DNA from: Nitrospirota bacterium
GTDB lineage: Bacteria; Nitrospirota; Nitrospiria; Nitrospirales; Nitrospiraceae
Length of the DNA stretch: 64,000 nt
Reading direction: 5' to 3'
Assembly: GCA_028876065.1 (NCBI GenBank)
Contig: JAGWTI010000002.1
Coordinates: 1 to 64,000 of the forward strand
A program made the position numbers and the translations under genes. Shown here in pieces: positions 7,371 to 15,903 of the stretch (position 1 is its first letter; each line of letters opens with the position of its first letter). Under the pieces are notes generated by a model. It ran no database searches. It worked only from the letters and a program-made list of their open reading frames with translations, and was not told the origin of the DNA.

Positions 7371-8396
7371 CTACGAGGCGGGACTCATGTCCAGTTCAAA
7401 TTCCTGAAACCCCTGGCCTTCGTGATTGTCGCGCACCAGCACACGGACCCGCTGCGAACCTTTGATTCCTGGGGGCACCTGCCATTCGACCCGCCCCGTC
7501 GCCTTGTTGATGGTCATGCCGGGTGGAGCCGTTTCCAAGGCATAGGTTAACGGATCGCCCTCCAAGTCGGACGCGGTCACGGCATACTCGAATCGTCCGT
7601 TGGTAAGCGCTCCCGACGGCTGAGAGGTGATCGTCGGATGGCTGTTGACGATCGTCATCGGCGGCGAGCGGGAGACCCGGCCTTTGTCCATCCCGTCAGA
7701 GGGAGTCACCTCCACCAGGATCGCGTCGCCCCGCACAAAGCCGGCGGTGCCCAGACTCGCCTGGTCTCCACGCCCGCCTTCGATCGGGACGTTGTTGCGA
7801 AACCAGCGGAAGGCATGCGCAATCGCGTCTCCGTCCTGATCCTTGCTTTCAACTTCGACGTTCACCCGGTCCCCGATATGCGGCGGACTCGGACCTACGG
7901 TCAAACGCGTGGTTTCCGGCGGAGAATTGGGCATCACCGCCGGCAAACTGCGCATCGGAACTCCGTCTGTCTTCCCATCCATCGGCGTCACTTCCACGGC
8001 CAGTTGATCGCCCCGTTTGAGCATCGTGGGCAAGAGGGTGGCGGTGACCGCGCCGGGGATCGGCTCCCCATTGGCAAACCACTGATGGCGAAAGAGGATC
8101 GTATCGCCGTCCCGATCTTCTGCGTCCACCTGCGCTTGCACCAACGAGCCGGGCGCGATCGGCTCCGGCATCAACTTAACAGCGTGAATCACGGGAGGAT
8201 GGTTCGCGGCCAGGGATTCAGCCGGTTTTGTGGGAGAAGCCGGAGAACCCGGAGAAGGCGCGGATGACGAGGCCGGCTGAGACGACTCGGAAGAACAGCC
8301 AGCCGACCAAATGAAGACAAGGGCGGGGAGAACCTTGGAGAGGGTTCTCCCCGCTTGAAAGTTAAGGCAGGCCCGTATAAGTAAATGACTGTTCAC
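7371..8396 (-). CDS. Putative lipoprotein with tandem Ig/cadherin-like repeats
   Basis: Unrecognised 341-residue protein. A lipobox-like WSAGC (31-35) follows a hydrophobic stretch, so it is probably lipid-anchored in the envelope. After a Ser/Pro-rich linker come three related beta-type modules. The first two have an acidic DxDGD motif (EDRDGDTI, KDQDGDAI) and a VEVTPxDG motif (VEVTPMDG, VEVTPSDG). The last (DLEGDPLTY ... PPGMTINKATG) resembles cadherin-like/He_PIG putative Ig domains. The acidic motifs suggest calcium binding. It starts 40 bases after pilY1 on the same strand and may belong to the pilus operon. The GTG start has GGAAGG almost touching it, so the start is not secure. Confidence 0.7.
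   Translation of the reverse strand: MNSHLLIRACLNFQAGRTLSKVLPALVFIWSAGCSSESSQPASSSAPSPGSPASPTKPAESLAANHPPVIHAVKLMPEPIAPGSLVQAQVDAEDRDGDTILFRHQWFANGEPIPGAVTATLLPTMLKRGDQLAVEVTPMDGKTDGVPMRSLPAVMPNSPPETTRLTVGPSPPHIGDRVNVEVESKDQDGDAIAHAFRWFRNNVPIEGGRGDQASLGTAGFVRGDAILVEVTPSDGMDKGRVSRSPPMTIVNSHPTITSQPSGALTNGRFEYAVTASDLEGDPLTYALETAPPGMTINKATGRVEWQVPPGIKGSQRVRVLVRDNHEGQGFQEFELDMSPAS
8323..8354 (-). terminator. Perfect 12-bp hairpin downstream of pilY1 (possible weak terminator)
   Basis: GCGGGGAGAACC and its exact complement GGTTCTCCCCGC enclose an 8-base loop. On the minus strand the hairpin is followed by a pyrimidine-rich stretch (CCTTGTCTTCATTT), not a pure T run. It lies inside the first codons of the lipoprotein frame, so it could limit read-through from the pilus operon into that gene or affect its translation. 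Confidence 0.4.
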
Positions 8397-8436
8397 CCTT
8401 CCGCTAGCGGCACTCCATTCGGAGCTTCCTTACCGG

Positions 8437-11400
8437 CTAATCTCGCTGGTTGATCCAGGAAATATACCGACTCCAGGACATCATCGCCGGATTGAGATTG
8501 ACTTTCGTGATATTACCGGCACCGCTTTGAATATACCCCGAAACGCTCCCCGAGCTACCTGACGCACCACTTGATCCGGCCGAACCGCTCCCCTGAGCAC
8601 CGACTTGGACCGCCATTTGAGAGGGCAGTCCTGTGCCGAGCGACATGGAACGATTTACAACCGTATTGCCTCCCGATGTAGTGGTTCCAATGACAGAGGC
8701 CTTGTACGCACTCCCCGTCTTGTAGAAGAGGGCGTAGAGATTCCCAGACCCCGATGACTGACAGATATCGCTCGAGGGAATGAAGGTGGTAAAAAATACG
8801 ATGCCCCCGAGGACCGTCGCCGGACTCAACACGCGTTCGACCCCGTTTGTCCCACTCCCGGTCGCCAGGCTGATATACCAGCCATCTAGGCTCCCGACTT
8901 TCCCCTCTAGGGTAGTTGTGGGGTCGCTCCCCGTCAAGGTTGTCACACCGGTAATCCCCGTCACTTGATTGGTCCCGGATGCGCAGGTACTGCAAACGGA
9001 GACGGACGAAACATTCAAAAGATTGTTTTTTTGGCAACTGGTGGGCGAGCTTTCGACACAAGCACCTGTCATAACCGGGTCCTTAACCCCAAAGAAATAC
9101 TGCGTGTCGGTCGTGTTGGTTTTATCATTGTTGTTGTAAAATCTTCCTGTGCCGACGTAAACCCATATCTTACTGGTATCGTCTGAAGACACGACCGGCG
9201 CCGCGGTGATCGGTCCTGAGCTGAGGCTATTATCGGAAGGGAACGTACTGAGCAGCACGGTCGGAACTCGGCTCGATCCGGAGAGTACCCCCCAGGTGTT
9301 TGGATCCACATTACCGTTATTGGTCGCCAAGCGATACAGTTTGCCAAGCCACGAGGGATTGCCCGAATTGGTGATGACATTCCCGAGGTAGGATGTATCC
9401 GTCCGATAATCGAGGTTTGCATCCAACGTCACGGCATCTCCCATGAAAGATTTCAAGTCGCTCGTCGGAAACGAGAACCATTGGTTGGCACCGCTGGATG
9501 CATCAATCGGTCCATTTTTCAGGTCAATGACAAAGACCGAACCGGTTTGGGCACTGCTCCCATCATAGCCTGTCGGGCCTGAACCGAGCACCACGAACCA
9601 CTTGGCATCGCTGTTGTCAACCTTGCAGTTGGTCGCCGTACAAGAAGGCTTCGCACGTACCACGGCCGGATAGCTCGTGGTCAGCCCCAGCGTGCTGTCG
9701 CTGAAACTCCAGAGCAGCGTCGGCGTCTTCTCCGGATTGGTAATATCGAGCACAAAATAGGCGCTGTAGAAGACGCGGGTGGTTTGCGTCCCGCTACCGG
9801 TGAAATCCGCTGTGACGCTCATCGGAGGCCCACCCGTACTGGACGTACAGGCGCTGCAGCTCCCGCCTAGGCGGAACCCGGCGATTAAGATCGTCCCCCA
9901 GCCGTTCGGGTGGTCGGTGTCCGGGGTAAAAATACGCGCATCGGTCACCTTCGGCTTCAAGTCCACATAATACACATGGGTATACCCACTTTGCGTTAGC
10001 CATTGCAGATGTGGCAGGAGCTGATAGGGGACGAACCCCCAGAGTTCCTGGCCCAACGCTGCCCCACTGCCGTTGTCCGTCGCGTTCTTGGTAAAATACC
10101 CATGCTCGATGACGCTCGCCGTACCGGGATCGTCGCCGCGATGGTAGAACCCGCCGTTAAACGCGTGCAGCATCCCATCGTTGGCTCCAACGTAGGCCAC
10201 CTCACGACGGTTCTTGTACTGTTGAAAAAAGGCGCCGTAGGAGTCATCCCCATAGATCACGTCATAGCGCTCCTTGGGAGCAGCCACCACCGTCGGCGTG
10301 GAATTGATCGGGTCCCCCATTTTCCAGACTTGCAACGCGCTGCCTCCACTGTCGTCCGTGACCGTGACCTGGCGGTCCCGAAGGCCAGACACCTCATCGC
10401 CCCGGATGAAATTGATGATGTTGCTGGCCGTGAAGGGAGCCGTTCCTGCGCGTAAATAGGGCGACAGAGTGGTGGCATTGGTGGAGTCGAATGAGATCTG
10501 CTCTCCCGCGTCGACGACTCCATTGTTGTTGGAATCCACCCAGGTCTGGACGGTGCGGGAACTTGAAGCGGTAAGGGCCAATCGACGTCCGGCTTCCCAA
10601 ATGGGTTTGACTTGGGTCAGTGCGACAGTCTGGAAGGGACTCGTCGTATCCGCCTTGCCATCCCCGTCGGCATCCCGGTATTGATCCACCAACACGTTGC
10701 CACTATTGGTGTCATATCTAGTCACAATGATGTTGTCGTCCGTATACACCAGCTTGGCGTCTCCGTTGGTGTCCTCTCGGATGTTCCCGAATTCATCGAT
10801 GAAAAGCCCCTGTGTATAGCCGGTCCATAGGATGGGATTCAGCCCCTCATACTTCAGGGGATAAAAATAGGCCTGGTACAGGGATCCGTCGCCGCTGGAA
10901 GACGTTGCCAGTACCGAGACCGATGTTCCGGAAGCGCTCCTCTGGAGGATGCTGGTGATGGCTGCCAGCAACCGCTCCTGAAGTTTACTTGCATCCTGCG
11001 CCTCGAAGTAGGTGTCGGGGACTCCATCGGCACCCTGGGCGCCGGTCTGGTTATTGACCTGATCCCACTCCTGCTGAAGATCAGGGAGGTTGTTCCCGTT
11101 TAAATCTGTAAACCCACCGACCTTCGCCGCGTCTTTCAAGAGATTGCCGCCAGCTCCAAAGGCAAAGAAGGTATAAATCGTCAGGTTCTGCATCCCGGCC
11201 AAATCTTTTCCAGCCTCGTTGAGGACTGGGACCGTTGTCTGCCGCAAATCAGTCGTATGGGCAAAGTAGGCCACGTCATCCAAATAATGAGACCCATTGT
11301 AGTTGCAGGAGTCTGACGTGTGGCCGCCGTAGTAAGCGGAGCAATTGTCGTGATGGTCCGTATGTCCATCGTGCCACGTGTTGGAGGTATTTGAGTGGTT

Positions 11401-12558
11401 GTTTTCCGTGTTGGTACAGCCTGAGGCGGTGGAGCAGTGATCGCTCGTACCGTGGCCGGCCGCAGTATGGGCATAGTCTCGTAAACTGCTGGGAACATCC
11501 AGGTCCTGCGTCGGCTGTCCGTCGGTAAAAATAATCACAAAACTTTTGCAGCAGGGCACATATTGCGAGCTGGTGGCCCAGGTGGGCTGTTGAAAATAAT
11601 AGGGGTCGCTATTCGTGACGTTGTACTTAAAGTCGGAGGAGGCAAAGGCCGGAGTGAGCTGAGCGAAATAACGTGTCGCTTCATAGAGCGACTCGGACAG
11701 GGGCGTCCAGGCAGAGGGCGTGGTATTCTCAATGGCTGTGACCATGCTGGTGGTGGTCCCGCCCACAATATTGCTGACATTGCCTCCATCGCTCGTAGTG
11801 GTATTGTTGTTTCCACTGTTGAACTCCATGAGCCCGAATCGGGCCTTGCTTCCCACCTGCTGGATCACGCCAGTGGGGTTGGTCGTCACGCTGGATTGAA
11901 TCTGATACTGGTTGGGACAGTTGGTGGTGCCGCTCGGCTGGCTGCTCGAACTGGACACACAGATACTGCCCTTCAGCGAGCTGACCCCTCCCATATTATG
12001 AAAGTAGACACTGCCGGACCCAGGGATCAACGAGGACGGCATCATTCCTGAAGCTTGAGCCACGGTCACGCTTTGTGTTTGATTGACGCAGCAGGCCGAG
12101 TTGGAAAAGGTATATTGGCCGGCGAGAGTGGAGCAGGTGCCTTGTGCCGAACGGCCACCAGCAACACACTGTCCTCCCAGCATAACGACTTTGACGATGT
12201 CGATTTCGCGCATCGTCACGTAGTTCAAGAGATTGCCGTCCCAGGGGTTGGATGAGGCGCAAGGCTTCGTCGTCGAACTGGGCTGAAACACATTGCTGGA
12301 ATAGCTATAGCACTGGGTTGCATCGAAAATCCCCGAATAGGTGTAGGTCGGGTCAAAGGCTGACCTATAGGCCATATTGTTCATGCTGCCGGAGTTGTCC
12401 AGCAGCAACAAGACGTTCGGTGGGACGGCGGCCGTGGTGAAGGGAGGACTGGAGGTATAATCCGATAGGGACTGGGCGCGGACCTCTCCCTGTTCTTGGC
12501 CCAATCCAATCAGCGTTGCACATATAATTGCGACTGTGGCAACAATATACCGTTTCAT
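8437..12558 (-). CDS. pilY1: Type IV pilus tip-associated protein PilY1
   Basis: Large secreted protein (1373 residues) that in the PilY1/PilC family sits at the pilus tip, supports pilus extension and mediates adhesion or surface sensing. The ATG at 12558 has GGAGGGGG upstream and opens a signal peptide (MKRYIVATVAIICATLIGLG). A von Willebrand A-type domain follows, with the MIDAS motif DNSGS at about 54-58 and FVIIFTDGQPT near 340-350. Inside it is a His/Cys-rich insertion (about 364-424, 10 His and 4 Cys). Calcium-loop-like motifs occur at about 629-637 (DADGDGKAD) and 675-683 (DSNNNGVVD). The C-terminal half has the PilY1 beta-propeller features (EVAYVGANDGMLHAFNGG). It is preceded by the minor pilin genes, as in Pseudomonas. 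Confidence 0.93.
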   Translation of the reverse strand: MKRYIVATVAIICATLIGLGQEQGEVRAQSLSDYTSSPPFTTAAVPPNVLLLLDNSGSMNNMAYRSAFDPTYTYSGIFDATQCYSYSSNVFQPSSTTKPCASSNPWDGNLLNYVTMREIDIVKVVMLGGQCVAGGRSAQGTCSTLAGQYTFSNSACCVNQTQSVTVAQASGMMPSSLIPGSGSVYFHNMGGVSSLKGSICVSSSSSQPSGTTNCPNQYQIQSSVTTNPTGVIQQVGSKARFGLMEFNSGNNNTTTSDGGNVSNIVGGTTTSMVTAIENTTPSAWTPLSESLYEATRYFAQLTPAFASSDFKYNVTNSDPYYFQQPTWATSSQYVPCCKSFVIIFTDGQPTQDLDVPSSLRDYAHTAAGHGTSDHCSTASGCTNTENNHSNTSNTWHDGHTDHHDNCSAYYGGHTSDSCNYNGSHYLDDVAYFAHTTDLRQTTVPVLNEAGKDLAGMQNLTIYTFFAFGAGGNLLKDAAKVGGFTDLNGNNLPDLQQEWDQVNNQTGAQGADGVPDTYFEAQDASKLQERLLAAITSILQRSASGTSVSVLATSSSGDGSLYQAYFYPLKYEGLNPILWTGYTQGLFIDEFGNIREDTNGDAKLVYTDDNIIVTRYDTNSGNVLVDQYRDADGDGKADTTSPFQTVALTQVKPIWEAGRRLALTASSSRTVQTWVDSNNNGVVDAGEQISFDSTNATTLSPYLRAGTAPFTASNIINFIRGDEVSGLRDRQVTVTDDSGGSALQVWKMGDPINSTPTVVAAPKERYDVIYGDDSYGAFFQQYKNRREVAYVGANDGMLHAFNGGFYHRGDDPGTASVIEHGYFTKNATDNGSGAALGQELWGFVPYQLLPHLQWLTQSGYTHVYYVDLKPKVTDARIFTPDTDHPNGWGTILIAGFRLGGSCSACTSSTGGPPMSVTADFTGSGTQTTRVFYSAYFVLDITNPEKTPTLLWSFSDSTLGLTTSYPAVVRAKPSCTATNCKVDNSDAKWFVVLGSGPTGYDGSSAQTGSVFVIDLKNGPIDASSGANQWFSFPTSDLKSFMGDAVTLDANLDYRTDTSYLGNVITNSGNPSWLGKLYRLATNNGNVDPNTWGVLSGSSRVPTVLLSTFPSDNSLSSGPITAAPVVSSDDTSKIWVYVGTGRFYNNNDKTNTTDTQYFFGVKDPVMTGACVESSPTSCQKNNLLNVSSVSVCSTCASGTNQVTGITGVTTLTGSDPTTTLEGKVGSLDGWYISLATGSGTNGVERVLSPATVLGGIVFFTTFIPSSDICQSSGSGNLYALFYKTGSAYKASVIGTTTSGGNTVVNRSMSLGTGLPSQMAVQVGAQGSGSAGSSGASGSSGSVSGYIQSGAGNITKVNLNPAMMSWSRYISWINQRD

Positions 12559-12603
12559 GGTCGACCCCCTCCTCGTCAAAAGCCACTCCAATCCCACTTT
12601 CTG

Positions 12604-12975
12604 TCACCGGGGCAAGACCAGAATCAACTGGTCGATCTGATCGTGTCGCACATGGAACTGAATGGTCGTTCCCTCCCGAAATGCATCGAGATCTCTCGGC
12701 TTCCCCGCATCGTCTTTGATCGTTACGGCAGGAGCCAGCTTATAGTCCTTGCCGTCGATTTGGATGCCTGTGCCTTGCCTCCCCGTCACCTGGCCCGATC
12801 GCAGATCAGTCCTGGACTCCGACGCGGCTGATTGAGCCCAGCTCTCATGGCCGACGGATAAGGCCAGACTCACAAATGCCAACACGACCAGGAGTCGGAA
12901 CGGTGCCGTCTTTCGCATGGGACTAGTCGGCGGAACAAAAAAATCTCTAATGGATTCGACCCCTGATTTCTCCAT
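12604..12975 (-). CDS. Small exported PilY2-like protein
   Basis: Between pilX and pilY1, the position of pilY2 in Pseudomonas. The ATG at 12975 has AGGAGG six bases upstream and gives 123 residues; an internal ATG at 12918 would start the signal peptide directly (MRKTAPFRLLVVLAFVSLAL) but lacks a visible ribosome site. The mature part is a short beta-type domain with GQVTGRQGTGIQIDGKDYKL and a final FHVRHDQIDQLILVLPR. PilY2 similarity is inferred from position, size and a general G-x-I-x-IDGKxY pattern, not from a search. Confidence 0.65.
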   Translation of the reverse strand: MEKSGVESIRDFFVPPTSPMRKTAPFRLLVVLAFVSLALSVGHESWAQSAASESRTDLRSGQVTGRQGTGIQIDGKDYKLAPAVTIKDDAGKPRDLDAFREGTTIQFHVRHDQIDQLILVLPR

Positions 12976-12985
12976 CACCAACCTC

Positions 12986-13618
12986 CTACTTCTTCTGACA
13001 GGTTTCTCCAGTCACCGTACAAGCATAGACCGCAGTGACCCGACTAGTCGTGTTCGTCGCCACATTGGTCGCCGTGCAATCGATTCGATAATAGATGTCC
13101 ACGCCCCCACCCGCTGCGCCGCCAGCAGTCCCTTCATAGCCCCCCGCAAATTGCAAGGAACCTCCGGACTTAGCTACGACATACAACCGATCGATATCGC
13201 CCCGGACCGTAAATCCATTCACGGCCACCACCGTATTGGGCGCAACGCTAGAAATATCGAGGTTGTTGTCGGACTGCCCCATAATCTCCTGCTGTAGCGT
13301 CGCGCTATTACCCGAAGGAACAGGCCCCGCTGGCGTCGCATTGTCGAGGAAGGCGGCAGAAAGTGACCCGTTGTCAATCGTCTGCTGAATGACCTTGACC
13401 CCCGTTTGCACACAAGCTTCGGCGGCGCTGCCTCCCGATTCGCCGGTTCGCCCATACCAAGCCATGCGATTCCCCAGGCCGGTCACCGTGATAGACATGA
13501 TCCCCACCATCGTCATGATCATCAGAAGGAGCATGACCGTTACGAGGGCAATACCCCGCTCCGTCATATACGGCAAGGGTCTCGCCTCGCCGTCACTCAT
13601 GCTCCCGCGATCAATCAT
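12986..13618 (-). CDS. pilX: Minor pilin PilX-like
   Basis: Prepilin-like protein of 210 residues. The class III signal is ERG-IALVTVMLLLMIM; the residue at +5 is Thr, not Glu. PilX and GspK-type tip subunits typically lack Glu5, which fits this placement. The remaining sequence is a globular domain with paired cysteines near the C-terminus (VYACTVTGETC). The first ATG overlaps the pilW stop codon (ATGA), pointing to coupled translation; later ATGs at 13600 and 13567 are alternatives. Confidence 0.82.
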   Translation of the reverse strand: MIDRGSMSDGEARPLPYMTERGIALVTVMLLLMIMTMVGIMSITVTGLGNRMAWYGRTGESGGSAAEACVQTGVKVIQQTIDNGSLSAAFLDNATPAGPVPSGNSATLQQEIMGQSDNNLDISSVAPNTVVAVNGFTVRGDIDRLYVVAKSGGSLQFAGGYEGTAGGAAGGGVDIYYRIDCTATNVATNTTSRVTAVYACTVTGETCQKK

Positions 13619-14640
13619 GTTCCAAGCCCCTGATTCCTCAACTGGATCGTCCGCGTGAAAATTCTTCGACGAATTTGCGAATAATTGGCTGCATTATAGC
13701 CAGCATCGCTTGTCGGATTGTGATCTTCTACCGCTTGCGGCGAAGTTCCTTTCCAGTTTGGATCACTGCGTGCCTGCCTCGCAACAATGCTCACACGCGC
13801 AAGGCGGATCGTATCGGGAGTTCCAGGAGAGGAGACCCAGGTACTATTGGAGATGAAATCCGACGTATCGAAAGTATTGGAGGCATTTTGATCGTCCGCC
13901 ACCCCGTCTGGTACCGACCCGTTGCAACCGTCGCAGGCATAGGCCACTTGCAAGTCTTCAATACCCTCCACCACTGGCACCCCGCCCCGGCGCAAGCAAG
14001 GAGCTGGTCCCGAACAGGCCGCCGTCGTAGTTGCGATATCATAGGTCACACATTGCAGCCAGTAGACTTGGGTTCCTGCGACATAGACTTTTGGCGCAGG
14101 AATCGCCGTTCCAAGAGTCACCACATCGCCGGAATAGGAAGCAACGGTCGTCGTGTATACACCTCCAATCGAGATTATCGAGCCATTCCCAAATCCGCTT
14201 GGGGTCATGGCCGCCACTGCGCCATTTTGCAGCGTGACCGTACCGATCGTCCCCGTGGCCGTAAGGGCTAATGTAGAGAGGTTCGTCGGGACCACCACAG
14301 AAAAGGAGTCCGGCCCCGTGTCGGCCCCCGCCGGGGTATTATCGTTGGGCACGATCGCATAATTACAAGCGCCGACCTGTCCGCTCATACCGAATCCTGC
14401 TGTTCTGAGATCTTGGCTCACGAGATCCATGGCGATGCGTGCGTTTTGCTGCATCTCGACGGTCTGGTCGTTCATTGCGGCGGTTTGTTGTCCGGACGCC
14501 ATTACCGTATACCCAGCTGCGACAACAATCATAGAAATGGCCAACCCGAACATGAGTTCGACCAGAGACGTACCGCGCTCGCCACCGCCATCTCTGTCAC
14601 CGATCCATTGTGTTGATTGCATGAATAGATGGTCTTTCAT
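13615..14640 (-). CDS. pilW: Minor pilin PilW-like
   Basis: Prepilin of about 341 residues. The prepilin peptidase site is ERG-TSLVELMFGLAIS with Glu at +5, followed by the hydrophobic helix. A large C-terminal beta domain contains cysteines in pairs (SGPAPCLRRG, AYACDGCNG) probably forming disulfides. The ATG at 14640 overlaps the upstream pilV stop (ATGA) and is preferred over a longer reading that would cover most of pilV's 3' part. PilW forms part of the pilus-priming complex with PilV, PilX and PilY1. Confidence 0.85.
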   Translation of the reverse strand: MKDHLFMQSTQWIGDRDGGGERGTSLVELMFGLAISMIVVAAGYTVMASGQQTAAMNDQTVEMQQNARIAMDLVSQDLRTAGFGMSGQVGACNYAIVPNDNTPAGADTGPDSFSVVVPTNLSTLALTATGTIGTVTLQNGAVAAMTPSGFGNGSIISIGGVYTTTVASYSGDVVTLGTAIPAPKVYVAGTQVYWLQCVTYDIATTTAACSGPAPCLRRGGVPVVEGIEDLQVAYACDGCNGSVPDGVADDQNASNTFDTSDFISNSTWVSSPGTPDTIRLARVSIVARQARSDPNWKGTSPQAVEDHNPTSDAGYNAANYSQIRRRIFTRTIQLRNQGLGT

Positions 14641-15116
14641 ACGGCATCCGGAACGATAATCGTACTCATGGTCACGGAGTGGGACAGAATTTGGCCGCTC
14701 CAGGTAACCTGCACGGACACAAGACTTTGGTTCAGGCTGGTCGGCCCATTGCCTGTCACCGTCACGCGTCCCCGCACATTTTTCAATTGCGAGCTGGCGA
14801 GCCTTGCCTGCCACTGATCATAATCGCCTCGTGCCATGGTTTGCTGGGTGTTCGACGGTTTGGTTGCATTATTCTGGGTGTCGATTCCGTTATACGTAAT
14901 CACATTAACGGTGTTATAGCGAATGCGTTCGATCATCTCGGTTGCCAGGTTGGTAGCCAACCCCAGCTCTTTCGAATCCACGTTGCGGCTGAGTGCCATA
15001 TCTTGCATGGCCGCAGTTGCCAGCAATCCGACCGAAAGAATCGAGAGCGCCAGCATGGCCTCCAACAGCGTGAAGCCGCCCTCCTTCCATTGTCCCGTAT
15101 TGCCCGCACAGATCAT
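14637..15116 (-). CDS. pilV: Minor pilin PilV-like
   Basis: Prepilin of about 159 residues with the leader ending EGG-FTLLEAMLALSILSVGLLA, Glu at +5, and the family sequence LATNLATEMIERIRYN. The chosen ATG at 15116 has GAAGGA upstream and follows the fimT stop by 16 bases. Order fimT-pilV-pilW-pilX-(pilY2)-pilY1 is that of the Pseudomonas minor pilin operon. The protein is processed by prepilin peptidase (gene at 19415-20200) and incorporated near the pilus tip. Confidence 0.85.
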   Translation of the reverse strand: MICAGNTGQWKEGGFTLLEAMLALSILSVGLLATAAMQDMALSRNVDSKELGLATNLATEMIERIRYNTVNVITYNGIDTQNNATKPSNTQQTMARGDYDQWQARLASSQLKNVRGRVTVTGNGPTSLNQSLVSVQVTWSGQILSHSVTMSTIIVPDAV

Positions 15117-15132
15117 TGCTCGTCCTTCTCGC

Positions 15133-15630
15133 TTACGGACAGGGGGACGTCGTACACCAACGGATTCTGCCTGCCGGCGTAACCTGAATCTCATAGGTGA
15201 GCCCGGTTCGGTCCATGAGTTGAAGCGCCTGGTTGACCGCTCCTCCGCCCACCCGCAGTCCCAGGGAATTGAATTGAAATGTTGTCGTCCCGCCGATGCC
15301 TGCGACCTCAGCGGGCATGACTTGCGTTTCTATCGCACAGCTTCTGGAATCTGCCAGACAGGCCGCTGCAGTATTCGATGGATCAGTAAAAGTGGCGTTG
15401 ACACGGCCATTCGAAAGAGTCACGGTTACTTTAATCGTCGTATTCCGATTCTTGGCTACGGACCTCGCCAGGTTCATATTGCTGTTCAATGTGAGCAATT
15501 CATTCTTGAGCCGGGACGCGGCATACCAAGCCTGGTAATTAGGAATGGCGATGGCCGCCGCCAAGCCTATAATAGCCACGACGGTCATCACCTCGATAAG
15601 CGTGAACCCCCGCTCTGACTCTGATCTCAT
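15133..15630 (-). CDS. Minor pilin FimT/GspH-type
   Basis: First gene of the pilY1 operon, about 165 residues. Class III leader ERG-FTLIEVMTVVAIIGLAAA with Glu at +5, then the typical PNYQAWYAASRLKNEL helix and a GspH/FimT beta domain. The ATG at 15630 is close to a GGAG; a GTG fifteen bases further upstream with AGGTG in front is an alternative. A sigma-54-like element lies 57 bases upstream (15686-15702). Confidence 0.85.
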   Translation of the reverse strand: MRSESERGFTLIEVMTVVAIIGLAAAIAIPNYQAWYAASRLKNELLTLNSNMNLARSVAKNRNTTIKVTVTLSNGRVNATFTDPSNTAAACLADSRSCAIETQVMPAEVAGIGGTTTFQFNSLGLRVGGGAVNQALQLMDRTGLTYEIQVTPAGRIRWCTTSPCP

Positions 15631-15685
15631 TCTCCATTGATTCACCTGATTCACCGCAAACCTCTTGACCACCTTAAGAAGTATC

Positions 15686-15702
15686 AGCAAGTGCTATGCC
15701 CC
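15686..15702 (-). promoter_or_regulatory. Candidate sigma-54 promoter of the pilY1 operon
   Basis: On the minus strand GGCATAGCACTTGCT has GG and GC separated by exactly 10 bases, as in the -24/-12 element, with TTGCT matching the -12 half. The GC lies 57 bases upstream of the fimT-type start codon. Pilus genes are sigma-54 controlled in several bacteria. An almost identical arrangement precedes the second minor-pilin operon at 19166-19182. No activator gene is seen in the window. Confidence 0.45.
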
Positions 15703-15804
15703 CTTATGATGCTGGGGAAAATTCACATAACCTCTTGATTATCAAATTTAATTGCACTCTAAAAAGGGTACACTCATGCCCGACAGAATGCAAAGATTTG
15801 ACAA

Positions 15805-15846
15805 TTTTTGGCATAAAAACCCACCCCCATGGTATATTGCCAAAAA
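15805..15846. repeat. AT-rich inverted repeat between the two minor-pilin operons
   Basis: The arms TTTTTGGCA (15805-15813) and TGCCAAAAA (15838-15846) are exact complements around a 24-base loop. The surrounding 15700-15900 stretch is much richer in A and T than the neighbourhood and carries no gene. It could end transcription of the second operon or serve as an operator for the first. Neither role is shown. Confidence 0.5.
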
Positions 15847-15903
15847 ATTGACCCTAGAGACGGGCTGAACGTACTTGGGGGCTTTCCCGAAGAGGGTGGC
15901 AGG

